A DNA stretch of 64,000 nt from Stutzerimonas stutzeri (GTDB lineage Bacteria; Pseudomonadota; Gammaproteobacteria; Pseudomonadales; Pseudomonadaceae), in NCBI RefSeq assembly GCF_013522825.1, contig NZ_JAAMQZ010000007.1:62001-126000 (forward strand), in the 5' to 3' direction. Below, one piece after another: positions 16,944-27,784 of the stretch; the stretch's first letter is position 1, and each line of letters starts with the position of its first letter. A program made the position numbers and the translations under genes. The notes below the pieces were generated by a model. It was not told the DNA's origin, did not search any database, and saw only the letters and a list, made by a program, of their open reading frames with translations.

Positions 16944-18389
16944 TCAGAGGAGAAAAAGCGTCGCCAGACCGAGAAAGATGAAAAAACCGCCGCTGTCGGT
17001 AACAGCCGTGATCATCACACTGGAACCCAGCGCCGGATCGCGTCCCATGCGCGCCAGGGTTACCGGAATCAGCACACCCATCAGCGCAGCCAGCAGCAGA
17101 TTGAGCGTCATGGCAGCCGTCATGACGAGGCCGAGCGACCAGCTGCCATAGAGCCAGTAGACCACCAGGCCAATCACGCCACCCCAGATCAGGCCGTTCA
17201 GCAGACCCACGCCGGCCTCCTTGCGCAGCAGCCGGACGCCATTGCCGGTGCCCATCTGGTCCAGGGCCATTGCCCGGACGATCATGGTGATCGTCTGGTT
17301 ACCCGAGTTGCCGCCAATCCCCGCCACGATCGGCATCAACGCCGCCAGCGCCACCAGCTTCTCGATCGATCCATCGAAAAGCCCGATCACCCGCGAAGCA
17401 ATGAACGCCGTGATCAGGTTCAGGGCCAGCCAGGCCCAGCGGTTGCGCAGCGATTTCCAGACCGAGGCGAAGATATCTTCCTCTTCACGCAGACCGGCCA
17501 TGTTGAGCACTTCGCTCTCGCTCTCCTCACGAATCAGGTCGACCATTTCATCGATGGTCAGACGACCGATGAGCTTGCCGCTCTTGTCCACCACGGGCGT
17601 GGACACCAGGTCGTAGCGCTCGAACGCCTGCGCCGCCTCGTAGGCATCCTCATCCGGGTGGAAAGTCACCGGATCGCTGGCCATCACCTCGGCCACCTGC
17701 TTGTCCGGGTCATTGACCAGCAGCCGCTTGATGGGCAGGACACCCTTGAGCACGCCGTCGTAGTCGACCACGAACAGCTTGTCGGTATGCCCCGGCAGTT
17801 CTTTCAGGCGCCGCAGATAGCGCAGGACGACTTCCAGGCTCACATCCTCACGGATCGTGACCATCTCGAAGTCCATCAATGCGCCGACCTGGTCCTCCTC
17901 GTAGGACAACGCCGAGCGGACGCGCTCACGCTGCTGCGCGTCCAGGGTTTCCATCAGCTCATGAACGACGTCACGGGGCAGTTCGGCGGCAAGGTCGGCC
18001 AGCTCGTCGGCATCCATCTCCTTGGCGGCCGCCAGCAACTCGTGATCGTCCATGTCGGCGATCAGCGTCTCGCGTACCGCATCGGACACTTCTAGCAGGA
18101 TGTCGCCATCGCGCTCGGACTTGACCAGTTGCCAGACAGTCAAGCGGTCATCGAGCGGCAACGCTTCGAGGATGTGCGCGACGTCCGCCGGGTGCAGCGC
18201 TTCCAGCTTGCGCTGCAGCTCGACGAGATTCTGGCGATGCACCAGATTGTCGATCAGCTCCTGCTGCTGGCCGCTGCCCTGGCGATGCGCGAGATCCTCA
18301 ACGAGCTTCTGACGATGGAGCAGCTCGACAACTTGCGCCAGACGATCCTGGAGACTTTCCTGCGGCTTTTTTGCTTCTACTTCAGTCAT
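16944..18389 (-). CDS. mgtE: Magnesium transporter MgtE
   Basis: MgtE is a magnesium channel of the inner membrane gated by cytosolic magnesium. The 481-residue product has the N-terminal superhelical domain (about residues 35-140; LHPADVAHILEALPLDDRL), two CBS domains (about 140-265), a connecting helix and five transmembrane helices. The pore signature GGNSGNQTITMIVRAMALDQ lies near residue 350. The start at 18389 (MTEVEAKKPQESL) has GGAG ahead; a start six codons upstream is possible. It is encoded upstream of oadG on the same strand but 140 bases away, so probably separately transcribed. Confidence 0.94.
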   Translation of the reverse strand: MTEVEAKKPQESLQDRLAQVVELLHRQKLVEDLAHRQGSGQQQELIDNLVHRQNLVELQRKLEALHPADVAHILEALPLDDRLTVWQLVKSERDGDILLEVSDAVRETLIADMDDHELLAAAKEMDADELADLAAELPRDVVHELMETLDAQQRERVRSALSYEEDQVGALMDFEMVTIREDVSLEVVLRYLRRLKELPGHTDKLFVVDYDGVLKGVLPIKRLLVNDPDKQVAEVMASDPVTFHPDEDAYEAAQAFERYDLVSTPVVDKSGKLIGRLTIDEMVDLIREESESEVLNMAGLREEEDIFASVWKSLRNRWAWLALNLITAFIASRVIGLFDGSIEKLVALAALMPIVAGIGGNSGNQTITMIVRAMALDQMGTGNGVRLLRKEAGVGLLNGLIWGGVIGLVVYWLYGSWSLGLVMTAAMTLNLLLAALMGVLIPVTLARMGRDPALGSSVMITAVTDSGGFFIFLGLATLFLL

Positions 18390-18712
18390 GGCGCACTCCA
18401 CCCCCAACGGACGGAGCGCGCCAGGGGATCAATCATTCAATACGTGATTGGCCAACAAAAATCGTGTACGACTACAGGGCAAATCCATGAGGGGGATCCA
18501 GAAGCCCGAAAGGGCGGACCGCGCAATAATACACTGCAGCCACCCTCACAGACCATGAAAATACAGGCAATACAACCGCTTGCGCGGCGCATCACGGCGA
18601 GCAACACGTCTCGCATCCTGTCGACGCATTCACGTTGCGAGAAGACACCGCTGCAACGAATGCAATTATTGGCTAGGGTCTGCTGGCTTGAAGATCGTCA
18701 AGGAGGACGACC
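18390..18712. other. Intergenic region between divergent mgtE and the DUF4124 gene
   Basis: This 323-base gap must carry the promoters of two divergent genes. I see only a small GCCCGAAAGGGC hairpin near 18506 and a good AAGGAGG ribosome site at the right end. No known riboswitch fold or repeat was recognised. Confidence 0.5.
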
Positions 18713-19201
18713 ATGAAAAAACTGCTTGCTTCGGGCTGTTATGCACTTCTGCTCACCACCACGCCCGCACTTGCCACAAGCGTTTACCGCTGCGTCGATG
18801 AAGCGGGGCATCCGACCTTCACCCACCAGGGCTGCCCGACTCACCAGACCATCGAAAGGCAGCAGGCGTTCAATCCGACGCCTGGCTCCAGCAAGGCCGT
18901 GCCCATGGCGAAGCCGCAAAAGCAACGCGCCGAGCGCCGCAACAAGGACCAACCACTGACCATCGTCGGCGAGCAGGATGACGGCTGCGGCAACCGCATA
19001 ACCGGCAGCGCAAGGCGCAACGCCATGATCAACCAGCAAAGCCGGCCCGGCATGACCCGCGCCGACATTGAAAGCACTTTCGGCAAGCCAGACAGCATCA
19101 CCAGCCGCAACGGGCAGACGCAGTACCGTTACACCGCCAGCAAGGGCCGAAGCCACAGCATCAGCTTCGATGAAAACGGCTGTGTGCTCGGCAAGCGCTG
19201 A
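18713..19201 (+). CDS. Secreted DUF4124-domain protein
   Basis: A 162-residue periplasmic protein. A signal peptide (MKKLLASGCYALLLTTTPAL) leads into the DUF4124 signature VYRCVDEAGHPTFTHQGCP (about residues 24-42). A charged linker is followed by a C-terminal part with PGMTRADIESTFGKPDSITS, which resembles the BamE/SmpA-type fold. DUF4124 proteins are common in pseudomonads and have no settled function. AAGGAGG lies six bases before the ATG and a terminator follows. Confidence 0.85.
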   Translation: MKKLLASGCYALLLTTTPALATSVYRCVDEAGHPTFTHQGCPTHQTIERQQAFNPTPGSSKAVPMAKPQKQRAERRNKDQPLTIVGEQDDGCGNRITGSARRNAMINQQSRPGMTRADIESTFGKPDSITSRNGQTQYRYTASKGRSHSISFDENGCVLGKR

Positions 19202-19217
19202 AGCCGTAGAACGAAAA

Positions 19218-19246
19218 AAGGGCCTGCATCGCTGCAGGCCCTTCTT
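19218..19246 (+). terminator. Terminator after the DUF4124 gene
   Basis: AAGGGCCTGC pairs with GCAGGCCCTT and is followed by a short T-rich tract. It separates the gene from the convergent tRNA cluster. Confidence 0.85.
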
Positions 19247-19249
19247 GTG

Positions 19250-19326
19250 TGGCGGACTCAGGAGGATTCGAACCTCCGACCGCTCGGTTCGTAGCCGAGT
19301 ACTCTATCCAGCTGAGCTATGAGTCC
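19250..19326 (-). tRNA. tRNA-Arg (anticodon ACG), copy 1
   Basis: A 77-nt cloverleaf with encoded CCA. The anticodon loop CTACGAA in a CTCGG/CCGAG stem gives ACG. The sequence is identical to the neighbouring copy. Confidence 0.95.
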
Positions 19327-19398
19327 GTTTTGCGCTTTTAGACCAGATCACCCCTGGTTGAAGCAGTGAAACGCATTGCTGCGATCCACTTTGAATAG

Positions 19399-19475
19399 TG
19401 GCGGACTCAGGAGGATTCGAACCTCCGACCGCTCGGTTCGTAGCCGAGTACTCTATCCAGCTGAGCTATGAGTCC
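19399..19475 (-). tRNA. tRNA-Arg (anticodon ACG), copy 2
   Basis: Identical to the copy 149 bases away, with the same anticodon loop and encoded CCA. Flanking sequences differ, so only the tRNA itself is conserved. Confidence 0.95.
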
Positions 19476-19579
19476 ACTAAGGGTGCGCATTATAGGTTCA
19501 TGATTTTGCTGGTCAAGCTCTTTGATTCAATGATTTTCATTAAACCGAACGCTGAAACCACTCACGACCCCAGGATGCA

Positions 19580-19673
<94 letters not shown>

Positions 19674-19734
19674 GCAACACGGGGCGCATAATACCCGCCT
19701 TTACCCCGCTTGCAAAGCGAAAAATCGAGAAAAA

Positions 19735-19920
19735 TTAATGGTTTGGTTCCTGATCTTTCTCTTTCTGGATCCGTTGATAAATTTCCTCGCGATGCACCGC
19801 AACCTCTTTGGGGGCATTCACTCCTATACGCACTTGGTTTCCCTTTACACCCAGCACAGTGACGGTCACATCGTCACCCACCATCAGGGTCTCTCCGACC
19901 CGGCGAGTCAGAATCAGCAT
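19735..19920 (-). CDS. rsmA: RNA-binding global regulator RsmA/CsrA
   Basis: RsmA binds GGA motifs in mRNA leaders and represses translation of biofilm and secondary-metabolite genes. The 61-residue product is full length: [20 protein letters not shown], then [20 protein letters not shown], containing the RNA-contacting Arg (VHREE). AAGGAG precedes the ATG. The order alaS-lysC-rsmA-tRNA is typical of Pseudomonas. Confidence 0.97.
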   Translation of the reverse strand: MLILTRRVGETLMVGDDVTVTVLGVKGNQVRIGVNAPKEVAVHREEIYQRIQKEKDQEPNH

Positions 19921-20100
19921 TCCTTTCTCCTTAAAACGGATTCAGTTCAGTAAACAGCCTGCAAAGATAAAGGCGGATAATGCTCCGCAAGACATGGAAC
20001 CTAGAGCTTTTCACCAGCTATTGACCAGCAACGGCAAGCCTAAAGTTCCTTTCACAGCCTTCCAAACGACGGAAGGTTCCAGGCTCGCATAAAATCAGGA

Positions 20101-21336
20101 TCACTCCCCTTTTCCAGCCGGTGCATCCAGCTCGAACGCGGTGTGCAACGCACGCACCGCCAGCTCCAGATATTTCTCCTCTATGACCACCGACACCTTG
20201 ATTTCCGAGGTGGAAATCATCTGGATATTGATATTTTCCTTGGCCAACGCTTCAAACATGCGACTGGCGACTCCGGCATGCGAACGCATGCCGACGCCCA
20301 CAATGGACACCTTGGCAATATCGACATCCCCGATGACTTCGCGCGCCCCCATCTCCTGCGCGATATGCTCCAGTACATGCAGCGCATTCTGGTAATCGTT
20401 GCGGTGAACGGTGAAGGTGAAATCGGTGGTGTTATCGTGCGCGACGTTCTGCACGATCATGTCCACTTCGACATTCGCCGCACTGATTGGACCAAGGATC
20501 TTGAACGCCACGCCGGGCGTATCCGGCACACCACGGATCGTCAGCTTGGCCTCGTCACGGTTGAAAGCGATGCCGGAAATGATGGGCTGTTCCATGGAGT
20601 CCTCTTCGTCAAGGGTAATGAGGGTTCCCGGACCCTCTTTGAAACTGTGCAGCACACGCAGAGGCACGCCGTACTTGCCGGCAAACTCAACGGCACGGAT
20701 CTGCAGCACCTTGGAGCCGAGGCTGGCCATTTCCAGCATCTCCTCGAAGGTTATCTTCTCCAGGCGCTGTGCCTTGGCTACTACTCGGGGATCGGTTGTG
20801 TAAACGCCATCCACATCGGTGTAGATCTGGCATTCGTCAGCCTTGAGCGCCGCCGCCAGCGCAACGCCGGTGGTATCCGAACCGCCACGCCCGAGAGTGG
20901 TGATATTGCCCGCCTCATCCACGCCCTGGAAACCGGCAACCACCACCACACGCCCGGCCTTGAGCTCCTTGCGAATGTTCTGCGCATCGATCTGCAGAAT
21001 GCGCGCCTTGGTGTGCGAGCCGTCGGTAAGGATACGCACCTGGCTGCCTGTATAGGAAACCGCCGGCACACCGATCTTGATCAGCGCCATGGCCAGCAAG
21101 GCAATGGTCACCTGCTCGCCGGTAGAGACCATCACATCCAGTTCGCGGGCAACGGGCCGTTCACTGATCTGCCGGGCCAGGTCAATCAGACGATTGGTTT
21201 CACCACTCATGGCCGAAACCACCACGACGATATCGTCGCCGTTGTCACGGAACTTCTTGACCTTCGCCGCCACCTGCTCGATGCGCTCGACGGAGCCCAC
21301 CGAGGTCCCTCCAAACTTCTGTACGATCAACGCCAT
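20101..21336 (-). CDS. lysC: Aspartate kinase
   Basis: Aspartokinase phosphorylates aspartate, the first step toward lysine, threonine and methionine. The 411-residue product opens MALIVQKFGGTSVGSVERIE with the KFGGTS catalytic motif, carries LGRGGSDTTGVALAAALKAD (about residues 168-187) and ends in two ACT regulatory domains (about 265-411; VGVGMRSHAGVASRMFEAL). Its length and layout are those of the Pseudomonas single aspartokinase, normally inhibited by lysine and threonine together. It lies between alaS and rsmA. Confidence 0.96.
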   Translation of the reverse strand: MALIVQKFGGTSVGSVERIEQVAAKVKKFRDNGDDIVVVVSAMSGETNRLIDLARQISERPVARELDVMVSTGEQVTIALLAMALIKIGVPAVSYTGSQVRILTDGSHTKARILQIDAQNIRKELKAGRVVVVAGFQGVDEAGNITTLGRGGSDTTGVALAAALKADECQIYTDVDGVYTTDPRVVAKAQRLEKITFEEMLEMASLGSKVLQIRAVEFAGKYGVPLRVLHSFKEGPGTLITLDEEDSMEQPIISGIAFNRDEAKLTIRGVPDTPGVAFKILGPISAANVEVDMIVQNVAHDNTTDFTFTVHRNDYQNALHVLEHIAQEMGAREVIGDVDIAKVSIVGVGMRSHAGVASRMFEALAKENINIQMISTSEIKVSVVIEEKYLELAVRALHTAFELDAPAGKGE

Positions 21337-21444
21337 TTCATCGCCGCCTAAGCCATTCGTTAAACAACCCGACTTTCACCATGCCCATCTTCTGCAGGAC
21401 GACTCGCATATCGCTCTCGCCCTGCCGGAACCAGCCTGAGCTCC

Positions 21445-24066
21445 TTAAAGCCCCTCGACGAATGAGCGGGTCAGTGCCAGCGCGTCGTCGAGCTTTTGCG
21501 GCTCAGTGCCGCCGCCCTGCGCCATGTCCGGACGACCGCCGCCCTTGCCGCCCACAGCGGCAGCAGCCTGCTTCATCAGGTCACCGGCCTTGAATTTGCC
21601 GGTCAGGTCCTGGGTCACGCCAGCCACCAGCACGACCTTGTCGTCCAGAACGCCGCCCAGCAGGATCACCGCGCTGCCCAGCTTGTTTTTCAACTGATCC
21701 ACCAGCGCCAGCAGCGCCTTGCCATCCAGCCCGTCGATCCGCGCCGCCAGGGTCTTGACCCCCTTCACCTCGACCGCTGAGCCGGCAAGATCATTACCCG
21801 TAGCGCTGGCGGCCTTGGCCTTGAGCTGTTCCAGCTCCTTCTCCAGCTGGCGGTTGCGTTCGAGCACGCCACCGAGCTTGTCCAGCAGGTTCTCGCGGTT
21901 GCCCTTGATCAGCGCCGCGGCTTCTTTCAACTGCTCCTCGGCGCCGTTCAAATAGCCCAGCGCCTGCTCGCCGGTGAGCGCTTCGATACGACGAACACCC
22001 GCTGCAACGCCGCCTTCGCTGACAATCTTGAACAGGCCGATATCGCCGGTACGCGTGACGTGCGTACCACCACACAACTCGACCGAAAAACCGCCACCCA
22101 TGCTCAGCACACGCACCTGATCGCCGTATTTCTCGCCGAACAGCGCCATGGCGCCCTTGTGCTTGGCGGTCTCGATATCGGTTTCCTCTATTTCCACCAC
22201 GGAGTTGCCACGGATCTCGGCGTTGACCTTGTCCTCCAGCGCCTTGAGCTGCTCGGGCTTGATCGCCTCGAAGTGGCTGAAGTCAAAGCGTAGACGCTGG
22301 CTGTCGACCAGCGAGCCTTTTTGCGTGACATGTTCACCGAGGATCTGGCGCAACGCCGCGTGCAGCAGGTGCGTCGCCGAGTGGTTCAGCGCGGTCGCCT
22401 GGCGCACCGAGGCATCCACCACCGCCTCGACGCTGCCACCCACCCGCAGGCTGCCGCTGTCGAGAATGCCGTGATGCAGGAAGGCGCCACCGGCCTTGCT
22501 GGTGTCGCGCACATCGAAGCGCAGACCTTCGCTGGCCAGATAGCCACAGTCTCCGATCTGCCCGCCAGACTCGGCGTAGAACGGCGTCTGGTCGAGCACC
22601 ACCACGCCCTCTTCGCCCGCGCTCAGCGCCTCGACGCTCATGCCCTCACGGAACAACGCGACGACCTTGCCCGCGCCCGTGGTGCCCGCGTAGCCGGTAA
22701 AGCGGGTTTCGCCCTCGACCTTGACCAGGCTGTTGTAGTCCATGCCGAAGGCGCTGGCCGAACGTGCGCGCTCGCGCTGGGCCTGCATCTCGCGCTCGAA
22801 GCCCTCCTCGTCCAGCGTCAGTTCGCGTTCGCGGGCGATGTCGCCGGTCAGGTCCACCGGGAAACCGTAGGTGTCGTACAGCTTGAAGATCACCTCACCG
22901 GGAATGACGCTGCCCGAGAGCTCGGCCAGATCCTGTTCGAGAATTTTCAGGCCCTGCTCCAGGGTCTTGGCGAACTGCTCTTCCTCGGTCTTCAGCACGC
23001 GCTCGATATGCGCCTGTTGCTGCTTGAGCTCGGGGAAGGCTTCTCCCATCTCGGCGACCAGCGCCGCGACGATCCTGTAGAAGAAACTGCCCTTGGCACC
23101 CAGCTTGTTACCGTGGCGGCAGGCACGGCGAACGATGCGGCGCAGCACATAGCCGCGGCCCTCGTTGGACGGCGTCACGCCATCGGCGATGAGGAAGCCG
23201 CAGGAACGGATATGATCGGCGACTACCTTCAGCGAGGCTTGGCCCTCATTGGTGCAGCCGATGGCCTGCGCCGCGGCGTTCAGCAGACTCTGGAACAGAT
23301 CAATCTCGTAGTTGGAATTGACGTGCTGCAGCACCGCGCTGACGCGCTCCAGGCCCATGCCGGTGTCGACGCTCGGCGCCGGCAGCGGATGCATGACGCC
23401 ATCGGCGGTGCGGTTGAACTGCATGAACACGTTGTTCCAGATTTCGATGTAGCGATCGCCATCTTCCTCAGGCGAGCCGGGCGGGCCGCCCCAGATGTGT
23501 TCGCCGTGGTCGAAGAAAATCTCGGTGCAGGGACCGCACGGGCCGGTATCGCCCATCGCCCAGAAGTTGTCCGAAGCATAGGGCGCGCCCTTGTTGTCGC
23601 CGATGCGCACCATGCGCTCGGCTGGCACGCCGACCTCTTTGGTCCAGATGTCGTAGGCCTCGTCGTCGCTGGCGTAGACGGTAACCCAGAGTTTCTCCCT
23701 GGGCAGGTTCAGCCACTTGTCCGAGGTGAGGAATTCCCAGGCGTAGGTGATGGCGTCGCGCTTGAAATAGTCGCCGAAACTGAAGTTGCCGAGCATTTCG
23801 AAGAAGGTGTGATGGCGCGCGGTGTAGCCGACGTTTTCCAGGTCGTTGTGCTTGCCACCGGCGCGCACGCATTTCTGGCTGGTGGTGGCGCGGGTGTAGG
23901 CACGCTTTTCCAGGCCGAGGAAACAGTCCTTGAACTGATTCATCCCGGCGTTGGTGAACAGCAGGGTCGGATCGTTCGCAGGAATCAGCGAACTGGAGGC
24001 CACACGCGTATGCCCCTTCTCTTCGAAGAAGCGGAGGAAGGCTTCACGGATTTCTGCGCTTTTCAT
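21445..24066 (-). CDS. alaS: Alanine--tRNA ligase
   Basis: AlaRS charges tRNA-Ala. The 873-residue product starts [20 protein letters not shown], has class II motifs ([32 protein letters not shown]) and the editing domain with [11 protein letters not shown] and the zinc ligand CGGTH. A C-terminal C-Ala domain ends [15 protein letters not shown]. An in-frame start 93 bases upstream gives an unlikely Cys-rich extension and is rejected. lysC follows 108 bases downstream. Confidence 0.97.
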   Translation of the reverse strand: MKSAEIREAFLRFFEEKGHTRVASSSLIPANDPTLLFTNAGMNQFKDCFLGLEKRAYTRATTSQKCVRAGGKHNDLENVGYTARHHTFFEMLGNFSFGDYFKRDAITYAWEFLTSDKWLNLPREKLWVTVYASDDEAYDIWTKEVGVPAERMVRIGDNKGAPYASDNFWAMGDTGPCGPCTEIFFDHGEHIWGGPPGSPEEDGDRYIEIWNNVFMQFNRTADGVMHPLPAPSVDTGMGLERVSAVLQHVNSNYEIDLFQSLLNAAAQAIGCTNEGQASLKVVADHIRSCGFLIADGVTPSNEGRGYVLRRIVRRACRHGNKLGAKGSFFYRIVAALVAEMGEAFPELKQQQAHIERVLKTEEEQFAKTLEQGLKILEQDLAELSGSVIPGEVIFKLYDTYGFPVDLTGDIARERELTLDEEGFEREMQAQRERARSASAFGMDYNSLVKVEGETRFTGYAGTTGAGKVVALFREGMSVEALSAGEEGVVVLDQTPFYAESGGQIGDCGYLASEGLRFDVRDTSKAGGAFLHHGILDSGSLRVGGSVEAVVDASVRQATALNHSATHLLHAALRQILGEHVTQKGSLVDSQRLRFDFSHFEAIKPEQLKALEDKVNAEIRGNSVVEIEETDIETAKHKGAMALFGEKYGDQVRVLSMGGGFSVELCGGTHVTRTGDIGLFKIVSEGGVAAGVRRIEALTGEQALGYLNGAEEQLKEAAALIKGNRENLLDKLGGVLERNRQLEKELEQLKAKAASATGNDLAGSAVEVKGVKTLAARIDGLDGKALLALVDQLKNKLGSAVILLGGVLDDKVVLVAGVTQDLTGKFKAGDLMKQAAAAVGGKGGGRPDMAQGGGTEPQKLDDALALTRSFVEGL

Positions 24067-24226
24067 AGATCTCTTCCAGAAGACTGCGACCGAGTGGCTG
24101 CAAAACGACACGCCAGGACAAGGAGTCGAATTGCAACTATCCAAATGGATAATCGGCAAAAGGCAGCATTATATCGGGCCTGCGCCCCGCGCATAGGGGA
24201 TAGACCCCATTGAATCAAGCTATTTG

Positions 24227-24470
24227 ACTGCTAAAAAACTACCTGCGTTGACAATACGTCGTTAAAAACAAGCTCGGAAAGCCGCTTGCGGCTAACGCGC
24301 TTCAGCGCGGCCCGAAGGGCGAACGAAGTGAGTAATGCTCATTTACTCCGCTTGATTCGCTGCGCTCACCCTGCGGGCCAGCCTGCGGCTGTTACTTCGC
24401 TGCGCTACGTTTCTCGCCTGTTTTTTCCTCGTCTTGCCTGCCTCGGCTACGTTTTTGCGGCTAGTCTTTG
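24227..24470. repeat. Non-coding repeat-like element, about 240 bp
   Basis: The gap between alaS and the next gene holds a block beginning CTAAAAAACTACCTGCGTTG, followed by GTCGTTAAAAACAAGCTCGG, and ending near GCGGCTAGTCTTTGAAACAA. It contains an imperfect hairpin (about 24318-24359, GAAGTGAGTAA...TTTACTCCGCTT) and no plausible gene. From memory, blocks of this type recur between genes in several Pseudomonas genomes, but copy number cannot be tested here. A short fragment at 45096-45116 may be related. Confidence 0.5.
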
Positions 24471-24493
24471 AAACAAATGCCCGCTACGTCACC

Positions 24494-25720
24494 TCAACGC
24501 AGCAGACGGGTATCCAGAACCGCTGAGCCGCCACCGAGCAGGGTTTCGGTGATATTGACGAAATCTTCCGTGGTGACCTTGTCCAGGCGCATCAACCCGC
24601 GCGCTACATCATCGAGCGAATGGCGGTTCTTACTGCGCTGGCGGATTTCCCGATCGAGCTCCTGCAGCAGCAGCACCGCACGCGCGGTCACGGGGCCGGT
24701 GGAATGCTCGGTACGCAGAGATTTGACCTTGCTGCTCCATGTGCTCAGATGCTTACGGACGGCCTGATAGCGATCCTCGCTCATGCCTCCGGCACGGCGC
24801 ATCAGCTCGATGGCGTAGTACTCGGCCAGCCCTTCGCTGATCCAGTCGCTGCGATCGGCATCGCTGATGCGGCTGAACACATGAACCAGCTCGTGAACCA
24901 GCGAGCTGGTGCCGTTCTCGCTGACCAACGGGCGATCGGCGTGCATGAACAGGGAGTTGGGGCCGGAGAGACCGCCACGCCACATCGGATCACCGGCGCC
25001 GACGATCAGCAGCTTTTTCGGATCACGGGGAAAGACGTTCTGCACCTCGGGCCAGACGAAGGTCAGCAGCGTCAGAATATCCATCCGCCGCACCCCTTCG
25101 CCCACGGGAGCCGCGACCGTTACGTCGGTTTCACCGAGCCTGGCCCGGCGACTGCCGAGCTTGCCGGCGAGCATCCAGCCGGTCGGCCTGTCGAACTGTC
25201 GCTCGGGGTTGTTGATACGAAAGCGATTCTTGCCGATACGCGGCCAACCCGTTTCGACGCTCTTCCAGCCTTCAGGCAATTCGAATGACAGTCGCGACAC
25301 CAGTCTCACGCCATCGCGCACATCGACTCGCCCGGCCGGCACCAGGTCATCGCCTCGCAACAGCGCCCAGTCGGGAGTCATGCGCGCATCGAAACGACCA
25401 TTGTCACGCTGATGGCTGATCCGCACCCGATAACCCAACCGCGCCTTGCCCGCAGCCGGTCGCCAGAGACCACGCTCACCCTCTTGCTGCCAATCGCCTT
25501 TGGCATCGGTTTCGAAATCGCTGTAAAGCCCTTCATCACCGAGGTTGAAATCGATGTAGGCAAGGGCGCTGCCGTCCTCGAGCACCAGCTCGACCTCGGC
25601 CACATCCTCTTCGGGCAGGAATTTGACGTTGAAGTCCAGATCGACGCGCTTGGCCGCCTGCGCCGGGGCGACGACCAGGCACAACAGAACGGCGAACAGC
25701 GGTAGCAGGCGGAGGAACAT
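24494..25720 (-). CDS. Secreted gluzincin-type metallopeptidase (M61-like)
   Basis: A 408-residue exported protein with signal peptide MFLRLLPLFAVLLCLVVAPAQA. The N-terminal half is beta-rich, resembling the N-terminal region of M61 peptidases. The catalytic site is HELVHVFSR (HExxH; zinc ligands His and His, catalytic Glu, about residue 278), with the third ligand in SEGLAEYYA about 20 residues on. It is therefore likely an active zinc peptidase of the periplasm or surface; the substrate is unknown. A longer start at 25783 would spoil the signal peptide. Confidence 0.75.
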   Translation of the reverse strand: MFLRLLPLFAVLLCLVVAPAQAAKRVDLDFNVKFLPEEDVAEVELVLEDGSALAYIDFNLGDEGLYSDFETDAKGDWQQEGERGLWRPAAGKARLGYRVRISHQRDNGRFDARMTPDWALLRGDDLVPAGRVDVRDGVRLVSRLSFELPEGWKSVETGWPRIGKNRFRINNPERQFDRPTGWMLAGKLGSRRARLGETDVTVAAPVGEGVRRMDILTLLTFVWPEVQNVFPRDPKKLLIVGAGDPMWRGGLSGPNSLFMHADRPLVSENGTSSLVHELVHVFSRISDADRSDWISEGLAEYYAIELMRRAGGMSEDRYQAVRKHLSTWSSKVKSLRTEHSTGPVTARAVLLLQELDREIRQRSKNRHSLDDVARGLMRLDKVTTEDFVNITETLLGGGSAVLDTRLLR

Positions 25721-25772
25721 TGGGCGGCTCCAGACAGGGTTCAGTGCTATGACGATGCGCTCCGACGTGAAT

Positions 25773-26222
25773 TCAACCGGCACGAAAAATCAGATGTTCC
25801 TCCCAGTCCTCCTCGGCCACCGCACCCTCGGCGAGCATTCGGCCTGACTGGGAAATACGCTCGGCATGCACCGCCTGCGGATCACCGCACACCAGATGAT
25901 GCCAGAGCGGCAAGTCCTTGCCTTCGGCAACCAGGCGATAGGCACAGGTGGGCGGCAACCATTTGAACCGCGCCGCATCGGCAGCCGTAAGCTGGATGCA
26001 ATCAGGCACGCTGGCACGGCGATTGGGATAATCCGTACAACGGCAGCTGTGCAGGTCGAGCAGCTTGCAGGCGATACGGGTGTAATAGACGCCGCCATCC
26101 TCCTCGTCTTCAAGCTTCTGCAGGCAACACAGACCACAGCCATCGCAAAGCGACTCCCATTCTTCTGCATCCAGCGCGGCAAGGGGCTTGCGCCTCCAGA
26201 AGGGCTCGACTTTCGCCGCCAT
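25773..26222 (-). CDS. YcgN-family cysteine-cluster protein
   Basis: A 149-residue protein of the UPF0260/YcgN family. The cysteine cluster CDGCGLCC (about residues 26-33), plus [16 protein letters not shown] and a later CAYR and VCGD, suggests metal or Fe-S binding; no activity is established. The ATG at 26222 has GAGGTGATT upstream; a TTG one codon earlier is ignored. It follows ycgL and rnd on the same strand. Confidence 0.88.
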   Translation of the reverse strand: MAAKVEPFWRRKPLAALDAEEWESLCDGCGLCCLQKLEDEEDGGVYYTRIACKLLDLHSCRCTDYPNRRASVPDCIQLTAADAARFKWLPPTCAYRLVAEGKDLPLWHHLVCGDPQAVHAERISQSGRMLAEGAVAEEDWEEHLIFRAG

Positions 26223-26253
26223 CAATAATCACCTCGAATAAGCAATGCTGTCG

Positions 26254-26547
26254 TCAGATCGCGTCGTTGCGGCGCAGCAACTCTTCCGGGAGATGCTCGA
26301 TATACTCGTCCTGAGGCGGCGGCATCTGCAAGTGGAAGCCCTGCTTCTCCAGGTTCTCCAGGACGGTCGCGATATTCTCGCGCGCCAGGGTGCGCTCGGG
26401 CGTCAGCACGATGTCGAAGGCATGCTGCGGCGCGCCGAACACGGCGAGCAGCGCTTCCGGCACGCGCGCCAGTGCTTCACTGCGATCGACGTAGAGGTAC
26501 ATCTCGTCCTTGCGCGGACTTTTGTAGATGGAGCAGAGACGTTTCAT
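26254..26547 (-). CDS. YcgL-domain protein
   Basis: A 97-residue cytosolic protein of the YcgL (UPF0745) family: [20 protein letters not shown], then [20 protein letters not shown]. The function is unknown. Its ATG overlaps the rnd stop codon (ATGA), so it is translationally coupled to RNase D. The rnd-ycgL-ycgN order is conserved in pseudomonads. Confidence 0.88.
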   Translation of the reverse strand: MKRLCSIYKSPRKDEMYLYVDRSEALARVPEALLAVFGAPQHAFDIVLTPERTLARENIATVLENLEKQGFHLQMPPPQDEYIEHLPEELLRRNDAI

Positions 26548-27668
26548 CGGGTTTCATCCAGTGCATCGAGAAGGGCCTGCCCCAGCCGCTCGCGGCGCCA
26601 GCCCCGTAGCGAATCGGGCAGCTGATAGGGGCCATCGGGATAGCCGGTTTTCAACAGTGATTCGAGTACTTTCTTGCGCAACACCAGCTCGGGCGCGATA
26701 TCCAGAGCCGTCGCCGCACGCTGCCCGACCGCGCGCAGCTTCTTCAGCAACGCCGACGCCTCCAGCGGCAAGGGTTCGGGCAATGGCGCGGGCCAGTTCT
26801 GCTCGGGCGTGGCAGCCGCGCTGCGAATCAGTTCGAGCAGGGTTTCACCGTCCTGGCGCACGGTGCGCGGATGCATGTCGTCTATGCGCGCCAGGCTGAC
26901 CAGATCGCCGGGTTGGGTACGTGCCAGCGGCCACAGGCTGTGTTCGCGCAGCACGCGGTTGCGTGGCTGATTGCGCGCCCGTGCCTGCGTTTCGCGCCAG
27001 GCGGCCAGCACCCGCAACACGGCGAGCTGGCGCGGCTTGAGGCGCCAGGCCTGCTTGACCTCGCGATAGGCCTCGTGCGGGTCGGTTTCGCGGCGCTGGT
27101 TGTCCACCCATTCGGCGCCATCTTCCAGAATCCACGCGAGCTTTTCCTCGGACAGCCTCGGCAACAGCGCCTGATAAAGCTCGGCCAGATGCTGCGCATC
27201 TTCGGCAGCGTATTGAACCTGCATCTCGCTGAGCGGGCGCTGCAACCAGTCGGAGCGCGTCTCACCCTTGGGCAGCTCGATGTTCAGCACCGTCTGCACC
27301 AGGCGTGAATACCCCATCGAAAAGCCGATATTCAGGTAGCCGGCAGCCAGTTGCGTGTCGAACAGCGGCGCGGGCAGGCTGCCGGTCAGGCGCAGGAATA
27401 CCTCGAGGTCTTCACCGCAGGCATGCAGCACTTTGACCACGGCCTCATCTTCGAGCAGGCCGCTGAAAGCCGTCCAATCGGTAATCAGCAAGGGGTCGAT
27501 CAGGTAGGCACAGCGCCCGTCGCCCACCTGCAGCAGGGCTGCGATGGGGTAGAAGGTGTCGACCCGCATGAACTCGGTATCCAGCGCAACAAATGGCAGC
27601 TGCCGCCACTCGGCGCACAGGCGGGCCAGATGCGCATCATCCAGAACCCATTGAGTGTTGATGGCCAC
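26544..27668 (-). CDS. rnd: Ribonuclease D
   Basis: RNase D is a 3'-5' exoribonuclease that trims tRNA precursors and other stable RNA. The 374-residue product has the DEDD exonuclease signature [16 protein letters not shown] (about residues 26-41), [13 protein letters not shown] and the later [13 protein letters not shown] (about 164-176). An HRDC domain follows (about 205-290). The start is GTG with AAGGAGG five bases upstream. It is divergent from the sulfurtransferase gene. Confidence 0.95.
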   Translation of the reverse strand: MAINTQWVLDDAHLARLCAEWRQLPFVALDTEFMRVDTFYPIAALLQVGDGRCAYLIDPLLITDWTAFSGLLEDEAVVKVLHACGEDLEVFLRLTGSLPAPLFDTQLAAGYLNIGFSMGYSRLVQTVLNIELPKGETRSDWLQRPLSEMQVQYAAEDAQHLAELYQALLPRLSEEKLAWILEDGAEWVDNQRRETDPHEAYREVKQAWRLKPRQLAVLRVLAAWRETQARARNQPRNRVLREHSLWPLARTQPGDLVSLARIDDMHPRTVRQDGETLLELIRSAAATPEQNWPAPLPEPLPLEASALLKKLRAVGQRAATALDIAPELVLRKKVLESLLKTGYPDGPYQLPDSLRGWRRERLGQALLDALDETR

Positions 27669-27784
27669 TATGGCCTCCTTTATTGTCGGCTGACGACCGA
27701 AGAGCGCCGCAGTATATAGGTGCGTTCAGTAATTCGCCGCGCAAACATCAGCCGCGCGGTGCTCACGACCCACGGAGCGCCACC

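Noticed and set aside
22321..24213. 630-codon open frame on the plus strand
   Set aside because: Shadow of alaS in high-GC DNA; no family motifs.
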